The notes under the pieces were generated by a model. That model saw only the letters and a program-made list of their open reading frames with translations. It ran no database searches and was not told where the DNA came from. This document shows positions 26,450-35,857 of a DNA stretch of 64,000 bases, one piece after another. The stretch covers positions 214,166-278,165 of the forward strand of contig NZ_JACHJY010000013.1 in assembly GCF_014203895.1 (NCBI RefSeq), given 5' to 3'. Within the stretch, counting starts at the first letter, position 1. Each line of letters opens with the position of its first letter. Origin of the DNA: Streptomyces nymphaeiformis (GTDB lineage Bacteria > Actinomycetota > Actinomycetes > Streptomycetales > Streptomycetaceae). The position numbers and the translations under genes are program-made.

Positions 26450-26538
26450 GGCGCTCCTTCCGGGACGGTGGCTCTCGACGGGACGAGCGCCCCTCGGCCA
26501 TGACGGGCGTTCGGTTCCGTCCAAGCGGTCATACGCGG

Positions 26539-27417
26539 TCAGTGGTGTGCGTGGTGCCCGTGGTGGTGGCCCCCGTGCTCGGGTGCGGCCGGGGACGCCG
26601 CGTGCGGGCGGGACGCGGCCGTGGTGGTCCGTACCGTGAACTCGGCCGTCCGGACGACGCCGTCGTGCTGGAAGTCCAGGTACAGGCGGTAGGTGCCGGC
26701 CGAAGGCGCGACCGCCATGAAGGCGATCTCGGGCCCGGGCGCGGTGACGCCGTCGCCGGGGTGGCCCTCCGGGTGGACGTGGAGGTAGCCCAGGTCGCCG
26801 ACCCGCAGCGCCACGAGGTGTCCGTACGCGGCCAGGTAGGGCTCCAGGTCGGTGACGGGGTGGTCGCTCCGGCTGACGGTGAGGGTCAGTTCGCTCGCTT
26901 CGCCGGGCACGAGCTCGCCGTCGAGCGTGACGGCGTACTCGCCGACCCGTGCGACGTGGGTGGCCTCCGGGAGCGGACGCGGGTCGTACGGTCCGGCGAC
27001 CGCGACGTCGATCCCCAGCGTCATGGTCCCGTCGTGGCCGGCCGGGTGGATGTCGGTGAAGAACCTCCAGTCCCCGGGCTCCAGGGTCAGTTCGGTGCTC
27101 CAGGTGCCCTTCTCGTCCCTCACCGGGTGCACGTGCTGGAACCCGGAGGTGTCCCGCCGGACGGCGATGAAGTGCAGTTCCTTCTCGTGCTCGGGGACGA
27201 ACTCGGTCACCGCCTGGCCGTCGGGACCGGTCACCTTGAAACTGATCTGCCGCACGCCCGCGGTGAGGATCGTCGAGTCGAGTTCGAGGGTGTACCCGTT
27301 CTCCGATACCGCCAGCCCACCGGCCTGGGACGAGCCGTGACCGCCATGCGCGGAGTGGTCGCCGTGGCTGCCGTGGCCGGAGTGGTTGGCCTGGTCGTGG
27401 CCGGCGTGGTTCTGCAT
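26539..27417 (-). CDS. Histidine-rich metal-associated protein
   Basis: 292 residues from the ATG at 27417, behind AGGGGAGA. The N-terminus (HAGHDQANHSGHGSHGDHSAH) and C-terminus (HGGHHHGHHAHH) are His-rich. The core of about 220 residues is beta-rich with conserved HVHP repeated (FQHVHPVRDEKGTW, YLHVHPEGHPGD) and FTDIHPAGH. Proteins of this type occur in actinobacterial copper loci and are probably copper or nickel binding. No signal peptide is evident; export would need a non-classical route. It is the first gene after a CsoR-type operator at 27481. Confidence 0.75.
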   Translation of the reverse strand: MQNHAGHDQANHSGHGSHGDHSAHGGHGSSQAGGLAVSENGYTLELDSTILTAGVRQISFKVTGPDGQAVTEFVPEHEKELHFIAVRRDTSGFQHVHPVRDEKGTWSTELTLEPGDWRFFTDIHPAGHDGTMTLGIDVAVAGPYDPRPLPEATHVARVGEYAVTLDGELVPGEASELTLTVSRSDHPVTDLEPYLAAYGHLVALRVGDLGYLHVHPEGHPGDGVTAPGPEIAFMAVAPSAGTYRLYLDFQHDGVVRTAEFTVRTTTAASRPHAASPAAPEHGGHHHGHHAHH

Positions 27418-27480
27418 GACATCTCCCCTGGTGCGATGCGGCTTCGGGCGTTGTCCCTTCAGGACGACGACCATAACCAT

Positions 27481-27497
27481 ATACCCCTGGGGGGTAT
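27481..27497. promoter_or_regulatory. CsoR/RcnR-type operator
   Basis: The 17-bp sequence ATACCCCTGGGGGGTAT is a pseudopalindrome (ATACCCC / GGGGTAT arms) matching the G-tract operators of the copper sensor CsoR and its RcnR relatives. It lies 64 bp upstream of the His-rich protein start on the minus strand, next to AT-rich bases suitable for a promoter. CsoR blocks transcription until it binds Cu(I). No csoR gene is in the window. Confidence 0.8.
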
Positions 27498-27760
27498 TCC
27501 GGCGCCTCGGAGTGGAAATCCCACGAGGGACCCGATGAGACGCATCCACTGGGAACTGGCCGGGCGATCGTGTGGAGCCGGATGACGAGGGCTGCCGCGG
27601 TGCAGAGGCAGATGTGGCCGAGTGGCGAGGGTGGGCTTGCGTGAGCAGTCGGCCGGGCCCGACTGCTCACGCGAACTTCCCGGAAGAGCGCCCCGTTGGC
27701 TTGGCCGGGTCGGCAAAAAAGCAGGTGAGGGGGTTGGTGGCTGCAGGTAGGGTGCCGTGA
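27498..27760. other. Intergenic region without gene
   Basis: Divergent intergenic region; no coding sequence seen. It holds the upstream part of the CsoR-type promoter on the left and the DUF2785 promoter on the right. Confidence 0.4.
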
Positions 27761-28546
27761 GTGACGAACTGGCGCGAGATCTACGAGTCCGACTGTGCAC
27801 TTCCTGCAGGGCGCCGGCTGGACGACCTGATCGCAGAGTTGGTCGACGCTTTGGGGGATCCGGACCCGGAGGTCCGGGACGGCTACCCGTACGCGGTACT
27901 GGACACCTGGATCCGCCGCGGGGTGATCGACGGGGACCGGCGGCTGGCGCTCGGCGATCTTATGGCGGAGCGGTTCACCGATCCTCGGATTCAGGCCCGG
28001 ACGTTCGCCCCGCTCGTGCTGAAGATGATCGTGAGTCAGGGATGTCTCAGGGCCGAGTGGCTCGACGCGTTCGCCGCCTGGTACCGCTCGGAGACCGACC
28101 TGCGGGGCCGCGACGGCAAGCTCGGTTGGCTGCACGCCGTCGCGCACGGTGCGGATCTGCTGGGGGCCTGCGGACTGCGTCCCGAGACCGACCCCGAGCG
28201 CCTGCTCGGGCTCGCCGCCGAGCGCCTGCTCGCCACGACGGACCACCTGTTCGCGGAGCGGGAGGACGACCGGCTCGCCAAGGCCGTCGCTCTCGTCCTC
28301 ACCCGCCCCGACCTGACACCGGAGCGGTCGACGGCATGGTTGTCGGAGATCGGCGCCGCCCTCGCCCCGTACGAGCGCGGGCCGATCCCGGTCTGGGCCT
28401 CCAACACCGTTCGCACCCTGCGCGCCCTGTACATCCTGGCGGACCTCGGAGTGTCCGCGGACCGCGGCGGGCGCCCCGTCCCGCTCTCCTGCGGCGACGC
28501 GGTCAAGGCCCAGGTGGCAGCGGTCTTGCGCCCGCTGCTTCCGTAG
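27761..28546 (+). CDS. DUF2785 domain protein
   Basis: 261 residues from a GTG at 27761. Helical, soluble protein; text such as LIAELVDALGDPDPEVRDGYPYAVLDTWI, RSETDLRGRDGKLGWLHAVAHGADL and LTRPDLT matches the DUF2785 family, whose function is unknown. The HAVAHGAD segment is the most conserved part. It stands alone and is followed by IS debris. Confidence 0.85.
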   Translation: MTNWREIYESDCALPAGRRLDDLIAELVDALGDPDPEVRDGYPYAVLDTWIRRGVIDGDRRLALGDLMAERFTDPRIQARTFAPLVLKMIVSQGCLRAEWLDAFAAWYRSETDLRGRDGKLGWLHAVAHGADLLGACGLRPETDPERLLGLAAERLLATTDHLFAEREDDRLAKAVALVLTRPDLTPERSTAWLSEIGAALAPYERGPIPVWASNTVRTLRALYILADLGVSADRGGRPVPLSCGDAVKAQVAAVLRPLLP

Positions 28547-28607
28547 ACGGACTCGTCCGGCTGATCTGTGACTATCGCCTGTCTTGCTCGTTGCTCGTTG
28601 CTCTTGG

Positions 28608-29430
28608 GATGGGGCGCGGTGATCTGAGTGATGCCGAGTGGGAACGGCTGCGGCCGTTCCTGCCGGTGAGCAACGGGCGTTGTGGCGGGTGATCGACGGC
28701 ATTTTGCACCGGGTGCGGACCGGGGTGCAGTGGCGTGACCTTCCCGAACGGTTCGGGCCGTGGAAGACGGCCCACGAACGCCACCGTCTGTGGTCGACCG
28801 ACGGCACCTGGGAACGTCTGCTCCAGCAGGTCCGGGCCGCGGCCGACGCCGCAGGTGAGATCGACCGGGGCATCTCGGTCGACTCCACGATCGTCCGTGC
28901 GCATCAGCATGCGGCCGGCGCCCGCACCGACCCGCCTCCGGCTCCGGGATCAAAGGGGGCCGCAGGGTGGAACACCAGGACGAGACGCCGTGGCAGAGTC
29001 TCGTCGCCCGCCTGGCGGAGATGGTGCGGGAGGTGAAGGCCTGGGCCGCTCGCGGGGCGGGTTCACCGGCAAGCTCCACCTGAGCGCGGACGGCCGCTGC
29101 CGCCCGCTGCCCCTGATCGTCACACCAGGGCAGCGGGCGGACTGCACCCAGCTCAAACCCGTCCTGGAGAAGAACCGCGTCCCACGCATCGGGCCGGGCA
29201 GGCCACGCAAGGCGTCTGACAGCCTCGCGGCGGACAAGGCCGACAGCAACGGCCCGTGCCGCGAGCACCTGCGGCGCCGGGACACCCGGCACACGATCCC
29301 GGAGAAGACCGACAGCCAGGCCGCCCGCCTGCGTTCAGTGGCGCCGACGTGTCGGCACGGCCGTCCTACCGCGGCCGGGCAACGTGAACGGGCCGGCGAT
29401 CGTCGACGGGTGGCGGAAAGTGGGCCTTGA
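28608..29430 (+). pseudogene. IS5-type transposase, multiply frameshifted
   Basis: The start (MGRGDLSDAEWERLRPFLPV) is the standard IS5-type N-terminus. It continues in a second frame from about 28690 (VIDGILHRVRTGVQWRDLPERFGPW, then DSTIVRAHQHAAGARTD, carrying the first catalytic Asp), and in a third from about 29040 (GGFTGKLHLSADGRCRPL, PGRPRKASDSLAADKA). At least two frame breaks are present, and the conserved C-terminal DDE glutamate region is not readable. The element is dead. I could not define its terminal inverted repeats. Confidence 0.85.
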
Positions 29431-29630
29431 AGCGGCGCGGAGCGTCGGCGGCGAGTCACGATTTTGATCGTCTTCTAGGCCTCGAGATCCACCGAAGGGT
29501 CTCCGTCGAGGACGATCAGCGCCACGACGACCGTCGCTGGTCGGCGGGAACGGCCCCAACCGCTCCACTTGGCACCTGTCGGACAGCTCCGGCTCAGGTC
29601 CATGCCCACTATGAGGGCAGGAACCAGGTC
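29431..29630. other. Gap after dead transposase, no gene seen
   Basis: No recognisable coding sequence; probably the remaining 3' part of the decayed IS. Confidence 0.35.
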
Positions 29631-30197
29631 CTAGCCGTCCTGACCGCCGTAGCGTGCCCTGCTCCCTGCCACTTGTTCGGCGGTCATCGATGACGAGATC
29701 CTGTGCACGTCGCCGACCAGGTCCTTGCCGAGCCGTAGAGACCGCCCCCACTCGCGTTCTCGGAGGGCCATGACGGACACCTGGGAGGCGGGCTGCCAGT
29801 GCAGGGTGAAGGCCGGGGCATTGACGTCGGGGACGTCCTCCAGGCGCACGCCGCGGTTCGCCAGCAGCCGCTGTAGTTCGTCGAAGCGGAGGTGGCGGCC
29901 GAAGCGACCGTACTGCTCACGAATCGACTTGTTGACGACGCTGCTGCTCCCGTACGAAAGCCGATGCACCTGCAGGGTGAAGTGGTGCCCCTCCCACGGG
30001 TGGTCGGGCGATTCCCGGGCCCAGAAGAACTCGACCAATCCGTAGTCGCGCCACATGCTGTAGTCGTCAAGGGAGTTCTCTGCGAAGTCGGAACCCATGA
30101 TCGCGCTGACCTGGTCCGGACTGTCCGTCGGCTTGGCGCCGAGCACCGTTCCCGACATGACCACGTCCACGTAGAACGCAAGGGAATGCGGAGTCAG
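29631..30197 (-). CDS. Unknown protein, probable CTG start
   Basis: About 188 residues. I do not recognise the family. The text is well ordered for a real protein (VVMSGTVLGAKPTDSPDQV, SMWRDYGLVEFFWAR, WEGHHFTLQVHRLSYG), soluble, with a Trp/His-rich centre. No ATG or GTG lies near its apparent N-terminus. A strong AAGGAG stands 7 nt before a CTG at 30197, giving LTPHSLAFYVD. The next ATG is at about 30162 (MSGTVLG). The size and composition recall immunity-type proteins of polymorphic toxin systems, but that is only an impression. Confidence 0.6.
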   Translation of the reverse strand: MTPHSLAFYVDVVMSGTVLGAKPTDSPDQVSAIMGSDFAENSLDDYSMWRDYGLVEFFWARESPDHPWEGHHFTLQVHRLSYGSSSVVNKSIREQYGRFGRHLRFDELQRLLANRGVRLEDVPDVNAPAFTLHWQPASQVSVMALREREWGRSLRLGKDLVGDVHRISSSMTAEQVAGSRARYGGQDG

Positions 30198-30286
30198 CTG
30201 CTGTCTCCTTGACTGGGTCGAGAGGGGCGGCAGCGGCCGCCTCGACGTGGGGGACACGGGCACCGCGAAGCCTCGACGGACAGGCC

Positions 30287-30508
30287 TTACGCCTTGTTGC
30301 GCGGGTGGTTACGCGCCGTACGCTCATTGCCGTGCTTGTAGGCGCCGGTCCAGCGGGCCATCACCAGCTGGGCATCCCCCGACCCGACCTCCGCAAGGAA
30401 CTTCTGAGCACGCGCGCCGCGCAACGTGCCCGCCGGACGACCTTGGTGGGTGATCGTCACGGTGCCGTCAGGGCGCTGGGCATAGGCGAATCCGAAGGGT
30501 CTTGGCAT
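30287..30508 (-). CDS. Small conserved-type hypothetical protein
   Basis: 73 residues from the ATG at 30508 (or 79 from 30526). The composition is clearly coding: RPDGTVTITHQGRPAGTLRG, then KFLAEVGSGDAQLVMARWTG and a basic tail NERTARNHPRN. I recall very similar short proteins in other streptomycetes, without a function. It is basic at the C-terminus and may bind nucleic acid. Confidence 0.6.
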   Translation of the reverse strand: MPRPFGFAYAQRPDGTVTITHQGRPAGTLRGARAQKFLAEVGSGDAQLVMARWTGAYKHGNERTARNHPRNKA

Positions 30509-30526
30509 GGCCGGGATAGTAGGCAT

Positions 30527-30874
30527 GCGAGCTGACTATCCGCATCCGCATTTCGGTCAGCGAATACTGGCGTTGTCTACGAGGCCGTCCGGACAGGCCC
30601 GAGTGAAACCCGGGGTCCGGAGGCGTACCCCCGGCACGCGTCGACGACGTGGTCGAGGACGGACGCCTGGTCGCTGAGAGCCGGTATGGCGAGCGGCTTG
30701 GCTTCGTTGCCCTCCTCTGGCGACTGCTGCGCGAGGCCCTCGTACGTAGAAGCGCTGGACGGCGTCGGCCGAGCGCAGGCGGCCCCCAGGAAGATGGCGG
30801 ACTCGTCGCAGGGGCTGTGGCAGGGGTTGCGGAAGGACGACCGAGCGACCGACAAGATCCTGGCGCAGTTTCGC
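30527..30874. other. Gap with doubtful open frames
   Basis: A minus-strand frame at 30577-30921 gives a partly plausible protein (EEGNEAKPLAIPALSDQASV) but no family match and no ribosome-binding site. It may be the decayed neighbour of the split gene at 30875-31177. I do not call it. Confidence 0.3.
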
Positions 30875-31177
30875 TCACCGACTGGTCTGTGAGCAGGACT
30901 GCAGCAGCCTCTCGAAGCCAAGGACGACCGCCGTCTGGGATGGTCCCGAACACTGCTTCAACAGATCGGGCACCTACCGCAGTGCAGCTCGCTTTTGTTG
31001 CTCGTTGAACAACGTGTGCCCGTGAGGATCCACACGCGCAAGGTTGCTCCCATGGGGCTCGCCCGTGCAGAGCAACACGTCGGCCAGCTCGTCGCCATGC
31101 TCGTACGACCCGCGGGTCAAAGTTCCCCTGGACCGATCCCAGTCCAGCCCAGACCACCACCCCTTGAACATGATCAT
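30875..31177 (-). pseudogene. Small gene split by an in-frame amber codon
   Basis: From the ATG at 31177 the frame reads MIMFKGWWSGLDWDRSRGTL... to FNEQQKRAALR, then TAG (30974-30976), and continues in the same frame VPDLLKQCSGPSQTAVVLGF and RLLQSCSQTSR to a TGA at 30875. Both halves look like one soluble protein of about 100 residues. Either the TAG is a nonsense mutation, or the first 67 residues are a complete shorter product. Family unknown. Confidence 0.5.
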
Positions 31178-31639
31178 GGAGTCTACGGGCGCCTGCGGTC
31201 ATCGACGGGAAGGCCATCACGGGCATGTGGTCAGTCGAGGAGGCCAAGGTCGGAGTCGGGACGGCAGATGTCGGACTCCCTCGCTGGTACTTGGAGCCTC
31301 ACACACTTGGTGCCTCACACGGTGAGCCTCGGCCGCCGATACCGGCAACGCCGCAGCCGACACCCCGACGAAGCCGACGAACCGGCCCGGGCCGCAGACC
31401 CGGACGACGCAGTACTCGGACTGGGTAAAGCCGAGCAGGGCCTCCTGCCGGACCGTCCCGAATTCTTCTACCACGTCGGCGACCTCAAGACGCGGGCCCG
31501 AAACCCGCCCCGCGGCGCGGCCGGTGCCACCGGCCTCGGCTGACTACCCGCCCCCTCGCCGGCCGCGCACCGCTCTGCTCCGGCCCGGCCCGGTCCGGCC
31601 GCCACGATCCCGGTTCTGGCGAGCACCCCGCCGATCTCC
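31178..31639. other. Gap of about 460 bp, no supported gene
   Basis: Open frames on both strands, none recognisable. One plus-strand frame ends in GKAEQGLLPDRPEFFYHVGD, which may be a gene fragment. Confidence 0.35.
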
Positions 31640-32983
31640 TCACCGCGCCGCGCCGGGAAGCCCCTTCGTCTTCGCGTCGACCTTCGCGCCTGCCAGACGG
31701 GCCCCGGAGAGCTGCGCCCCGCGCAGGTCCGCGCCCCGGAGATCGGCATCGGTGAAGTCGACGCCCCGTAGGTCGGCGCCGCGGAGGTCGGCGGACCTGA
31801 AAGAGGTCCGCGCCAGCTTCACGTCCGCGTCGATGAAAGGGGCGTCGGCCTTGCTGAGCGTCGCACCGCTCAGGTCGGCGCCGCCGAAGTCGGCACGGGT
31901 CAGGTCGGACCCGGCCAGGAACACCCTGGCGAGTTTCACGCCCCGCAGATCGGCGCCGACCAGTTTCGTGTCCGACACGTCCGCCTCGACGAGGACGGCG
32001 TCCTTCGTGCTGCCGGTGCTCTCGTCGGCGTGACTGAGAACCGCTCCCGACAGGTCGGCGCCGGTGAGCTGTGCTTGGGTGAGGTCCGCGCCGACGAGAA
32101 TCGCCCGCGTCATGTTCGCGAGGTTGAACGTTGTCTCGCGCAGGTCCGACTCGGTGAGCTGTGCGTCGGTCAGGTTCGCCTCCTCGAAGAACGATCGACG
32201 GAAGTCGTACCAGGAGATGTTGGCGTCGGTGAGATCGGCACCCGCCAGATTCGCGTACTGGAAGTTCCGTTTGGCCGTGAGGGGATCATCGAAGAGCGGA
32301 ACGGCGTCGACCTCCAGCCCGCGGAGGTCGACCTGCTTGAGGTCGATCGTCAAGGGCCGGGCCGGCTCCTGCCGGTTGGCCAGGACGGTCAGTGCCGCGG
32401 CCACGTCGGCGGGAGGGGTGGGCGCCTTGTCGGTAGGCGCGGGCCTTTTCGCGGGGAGCGGCGCCCGGTCGCGGATGTAGGCGGACAGGACGGAGGTGAC
32501 GGCGGGGTCGTCGCGCGGGGAGTCCTGCACGATGCGCCCGAGGGCGTAGATGCCACCGAGCCGGACGTGCAGCGACGCCGACCCCAGATTGCCGACCGCG
32601 GTGTTGAACCGGTCGGTGATCTGTCCGGCCTCGGCGATGCGTAGCTCCTTGCTCGCCTGGCCGACCTGCATCCAGGTGAACAACACGGCGGTCAGCGCGG
32701 CGAAACCCGGCAACGCGGAGGCGACCAGGCCCCAGCCCTGGTACCGGTTCCCGCCCGTTCCCGTGCCCTGCTTCGTTTCCTCGCCCCGCTCCGCGACCTC
32801 ACCTCGCTCCGTAGGGCTCTCCCGCCCCACGCGGCCGCCTGATCCCGCTTCCGCTTCCGCTTCCGCTCCCGCCCCCGGCCCGTCGACAGCGGCGCCCACC
32901 GGCCCGGCGGCCGCACGGCGCCGGGCGAGGGTCCTCAGCCGGCCCAGATCCCATTTCCTCTGCACGTACCCATGGCACACCAC
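31640..32983 (-). CDS. Pentapeptide-repeat membrane protein
   Basis: 447 residues. N-terminal about 85 residues are charged and low-complexity (GAEAEAEAGSG, ERGEVAERGEE). One membrane segment follows (GLVASALPGFAALTAVLFTWMQV, about 84-106), then a helix RIAEAGQITDRFNTAVGNLGS with HVRLGGIYALGRI, a known arrangement in actinobacteria. Residues 230-440 are pentapeptide repeats (A-[DN]-L-x-x: ANLAGADLTDANIS, SADLRGADLRGVDFTDADLRG), which fold as a right-handed beta helix. Function is unknown; related proteins are anchored to the membrane with the repeats in the cytoplasm. A start further inside is possible, as the N-terminal part is poorly conserved. Confidence 0.88.
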   Translation of the reverse strand: MVCHGYVQRKWDLGRLRTLARRRAAAGPVGAAVDGPGAGAEAEAEAGSGGRVGRESPTERGEVAERGEETKQGTGTGGNRYQGWGLVASALPGFAALTAVLFTWMQVGQASKELRIAEAGQITDRFNTAVGNLGSASLHVRLGGIYALGRIVQDSPRDDPAVTSVLSAYIRDRAPLPAKRPAPTDKAPTPPADVAAALTVLANRQEPARPLTIDLKQVDLRGLEVDAVPLFDDPLTAKRNFQYANLAGADLTDANISWYDFRRSFFEEANLTDAQLTESDLRETTFNLANMTRAILVGADLTQAQLTGADLSGAVLSHADESTGSTKDAVLVEADVSDTKLVGADLRGVKLARVFLAGSDLTRADFGGADLSGATLSKADAPFIDADVKLARTSFRSADLRGADLRGVDFTDADLRGADLRGAQLSGARLAGAKVDAKTKGLPGAAR

Positions 32984-33433
32984 AAAGCCCGGCCACGCCG
33001 CTCACCGCGCCCCCACTCGGACGAACCCGGCGAAGAAGCGGGCGACTGCTCCTGGACGGTGATCACCGGTACGGGGCAGGCACGGGCGGACTCGCGGTGG
33101 CCCGGGACACGATCACGGCCTCGAAGGGCCGGACGGGGATCGTGAGGGACTCGCGGCCATGGGGACACGGTGACGGTGCCGGGCAAGCGTCCCTCAGCAT
33201 CGGGGCGGGCGGTGCCCTGGTGAGTGAGGTGGTCCGCATCGGGATCCACTTGGGTGTCCACCCGTGCGGGAGGCTGAGGGTGTAGCCGGCGAGCGGTCGA
33301 TGGCGGCGCTGCGCGGGCGGGGGAGGCGGCGTTGATGGCGTCGCCCGCGGCGGGAATCCGTGTGACCGGTGGACGGGCGAGCTCCTCCGCCCGGTCGAGG
33401 AACTGGGCGGAGGAGCTGCGGCGATTCACTGTG
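32984..33433. other. Gap of 450 bp, possible decayed gene end
   Basis: On the minus strand a frame ending near 33060 reads GTVTVSPWPRESLTIPVRPF and then EAVIVSRATASPP before a stop. This looks like the C-terminus of a larger protein, but nothing recognisable precedes it. No other feature is seen. Confidence 0.3.
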
Positions 33434-35857
33434 TCAGGGCTTGATCCGGACCACCTGCGGGTCGTGGTCGGACGCCTGGTCGGCGAACTCGCTGTTGATG
33501 TGGACGACGTCGTACTGGACGTGCTGCGGCTTCAGCGCGGGGCTGACCAGGATGTGGTCGAGCACCTGGGAGTTGCCCTGGTAGACGTAGGAGTAGCGCT
33601 CGGACTCGGGCAGTTCGTCGACCAGGTCACGCAGGACGCCGTCCTGGGTGAGGGTCTGGAGCGCGGGTGAGAACTGGTAGTCGTTGAAGTCGCCGAGGGA
33701 CACCACCCGGGCGCGGGGGTCGGCGGCCAGGAGCTTGGTGACGAAGGCCTGTTCCGCCGCGGCCTGCTTGGCGCGCTGGACCTCGGAGCTGCGCGTCGGG
33801 GCCTGGAAGCGGCTGTCGAGGCCCTGGTCGCCGCCCTTGCTGTTGAAGTGGTTGGCGATCACGAAGACCGGCTTGTTGTGGAAGCTGAACTGGCCGATCA
33901 GCGGCTTGCGGCTGCTGTTCCAGGCCTCGTTGAGCGGGTCGATCCGGCCCGGGGAGGCGGTCAGCGAAGTGCGGTTGCCGGTGCCGACGACGTCCACCGG
34001 GGTGGTGGCGTCGCCGCCGGGGATGTCGGTGAAGGAGACACGGGCCGGGTTGAACAGGAAGACCTGCCGGATGTTGCCGCCGGGCTCGCCGCCGTCCTTG
34101 CCGTCCACCGGGTCGACGGAGCGCCAGTCGTACGCCGGGCCGCCGGCCGCCTTGATCGCCTCGACGAACTCGGTGACGGTGGCGTCGGACGAGACCGTGC
34201 CGTCGTTGACCGGGCCGTTGTCGTCCTGGATCTCCTCCAGGGCCAGGATGTCGGGCGAGCGCAGGTTGGTGACCACGCCGGCCGCCAGCTTGGCGAACTT
34301 CTCGTCCGGGTCGCCCGGGTCGAGGTTCTCGACGTTGTACGTGCCGATCTTCAGCTCGCTCGGCAGGCCGGACTCGGTGACCTCCCGCTGCAGCCCGCCC
34401 GACTGGACGGCGCCGACGCGGGTGGCCGCCACCGCGTAGCCGCCGAACGAGGTGTAGTCCAGTGGACCTCCGGTGGCGCCGGTGAGCCGGTCGCCGACAT
34501 CGGCGACCGGGAAGTCGGCGGCCGAGCCCAGCGACTGAACCATGAGGCGGCCGGAGTTCGGCTGGTCGTAGCCGAGGTAGACGACACCGCCGCGGGACGA
34601 ACGCGGGTCCTGCTCCCGGGCGTCCACCCACAGCTCGTGGTACTCGTTGCTGGCCTGCGTCACCGGCACGTCGCGGACCTCGACGTCCATGCCCTCCAGC
34701 GACTCGAACAGGTCGAGCGCGTAGGTGCCGGGCCGCAGCGGCAGGGACTCGATCGAGCCGCCCGCCGCATCCGGGGCGTAGGCCGCCGGGATGCTCGAGC
34801 CGTCGAGCACGACCGGCGCGGGCACCGGGTTGCCCGAGGAGACCACGGTGACCTTGGGGTTGGTCAGCTCGGTGACGGACTGCGAGCCGCCCGAGCTGTT
34901 CGGGTAGTACTCGCTGACCTTGGCCGTGACGAGGACCGAGTCGCCGACCTTGACGGCGGGGACGGCGCTGCCGGTGAAGACGAAGACGCCCTCGCTGGTG
35001 GCCGGGTCGGCGTCGGCGTTCGGGTCCTGCATCCAGAAGCCCTTGGAGCCGTACGTACGCACGCCGGTGACGGTGCCGGGGACGCCCGCGATCGTCTTGC
35101 CGGCCAGCGGCGAGAGGCGGGTGGCGCCCTGGATGTCGTGGATCCGCACCGTGCCGGGCTCGGTCGGCCCGTTGTCGGAGCCGCCGCCGGGGGTGGAATC
35201 GCCCTTGCTGTTGACCGGCGTGGGCGCGCCCGCCCGGAGGTCGGCGGCGTTGTCGTCGGTGTCGGCGAGGGACGCGGCGCGGGCCACCGAGGCGGTGTTG
35301 GAGGCGCCCGGGGCGGAGGCGGAGCCCTCGTGGACGACGGCGGTGCCGAAGCCCACCAGGTCGACGACCCGCGGGTCGGCGGCGCAGTCCGCGGCCGTCT
35401 TGCAGGTCAGCGCGTCGGTGCCGTTGACGAGCGCGATGGTGCCGGTCGTGGCGGACAGGGCCAGGTTGCCGGCGGCGTCGGCGGCCGGCAGGTCCACGGT
35501 GCCGCCCGCGCCGGGCGCCTCGGCGACCAGGTAGCGGCCGCCGGGGGCGACCGAGCCGTTCAGCGGGGTGACCCCCCACTTGCTGGTGGCGCTGGGGCTG
35601 CCCGGCAGGTACTGCACGCTGTAGCCGGTCAGGCCGAAGGCGGCCGCGGACGGGTTGGCGAGCTCGATGAAGTCGTTCTTCAGCGTCGCGCCGGAGTTGC
35701 CGCCACCGCCGTACACCTCCGCGATGACCGCACCCGCGGACGGGGCGGCGAGGGCGCCGGGGAGCGGGACGAGCACCAGGGACGCGGTGACCGCCGCAGG
35801 CAGGGCGGTACGCAGCAGCAAGGAGTGGGAGCGGCGACTGACTATGGGGCTGGGCAC
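33434..35857 (-). CDS. Secreted lamin-tail/endonuclease-exonuclease-phosphatase protein (ExeM/NucH type)
   Basis: 807 residues. Signal peptide at 1-37 (RTALPAAVTASLVLVPLPGALA). Residues 42-190 form a lamin-tail-like domain (VIAEVYGGGGNSGATLKNDFIELANPS). Residues 230-480 contain an OB-type region (RIHDIQGATRLSPLAGKTI), as in ExeM. From about 500 the EEP nuclease domain shows KIGTYNVENL, ILALEEIQDD (metal Glu), VIANHFNSKGGD, SLGDFND and SDHDP (catalytic His). This order is that of extracellular nucleases that degrade DNA for phosphate and nucleotides. It ends directly after the SDHDP block, so no C-terminal sorting motif is present. Monocistronic. Confidence 0.9.
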   Translation of the reverse strand: MPSPIVSRRSHSLLLRTALPAAVTASLVLVPLPGALAAPSAGAVIAEVYGGGGNSGATLKNDFIELANPSAAAFGLTGYSVQYLPGSPSATSKWGVTPLNGSVAPGGRYLVAEAPGAGGTVDLPAADAAGNLALSATTGTIALVNGTDALTCKTAADCAADPRVVDLVGFGTAVVHEGSASAPGASNTASVARAASLADTDDNAADLRAGAPTPVNSKGDSTPGGGSDNGPTEPGTVRIHDIQGATRLSPLAGKTIAGVPGTVTGVRTYGSKGFWMQDPNADADPATSEGVFVFTGSAVPAVKVGDSVLVTAKVSEYYPNSSGGSQSVTELTNPKVTVVSSGNPVPAPVVLDGSSIPAAYAPDAAGGSIESLPLRPGTYALDLFESLEGMDVEVRDVPVTQASNEYHELWVDAREQDPRSSRGGVVYLGYDQPNSGRLMVQSLGSAADFPVADVGDRLTGATGGPLDYTSFGGYAVAATRVGAVQSGGLQREVTESGLPSELKIGTYNVENLDPGDPDEKFAKLAAGVVTNLRSPDILALEEIQDDNGPVNDGTVSSDATVTEFVEAIKAAGGPAYDWRSVDPVDGKDGGEPGGNIRQVFLFNPARVSFTDIPGGDATTPVDVVGTGNRTSLTASPGRIDPLNEAWNSSRKPLIGQFSFHNKPVFVIANHFNSKGGDQGLDSRFQAPTRSSEVQRAKQAAAEQAFVTKLLAADPRARVVSLGDFNDYQFSPALQTLTQDGVLRDLVDELPESERYSYVYQGNSQVLDHILVSPALKPQHVQYDVVHINSEFADQASDHDPQVVRIKP

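Noticed and set aside
28575..28612. TTGCTCGTTGCTC repeat as a CRISPR repeat
   Set aside because: It resembles only the start of the 37720 repeat, lacks the GGTCCC end and has no partner 61 nt away.
30577..30921. 114-residue minus-strand protein
   Set aside because: Only part of it looks coding, there is no ribosome-binding site, and it overlaps the split gene at 30875.
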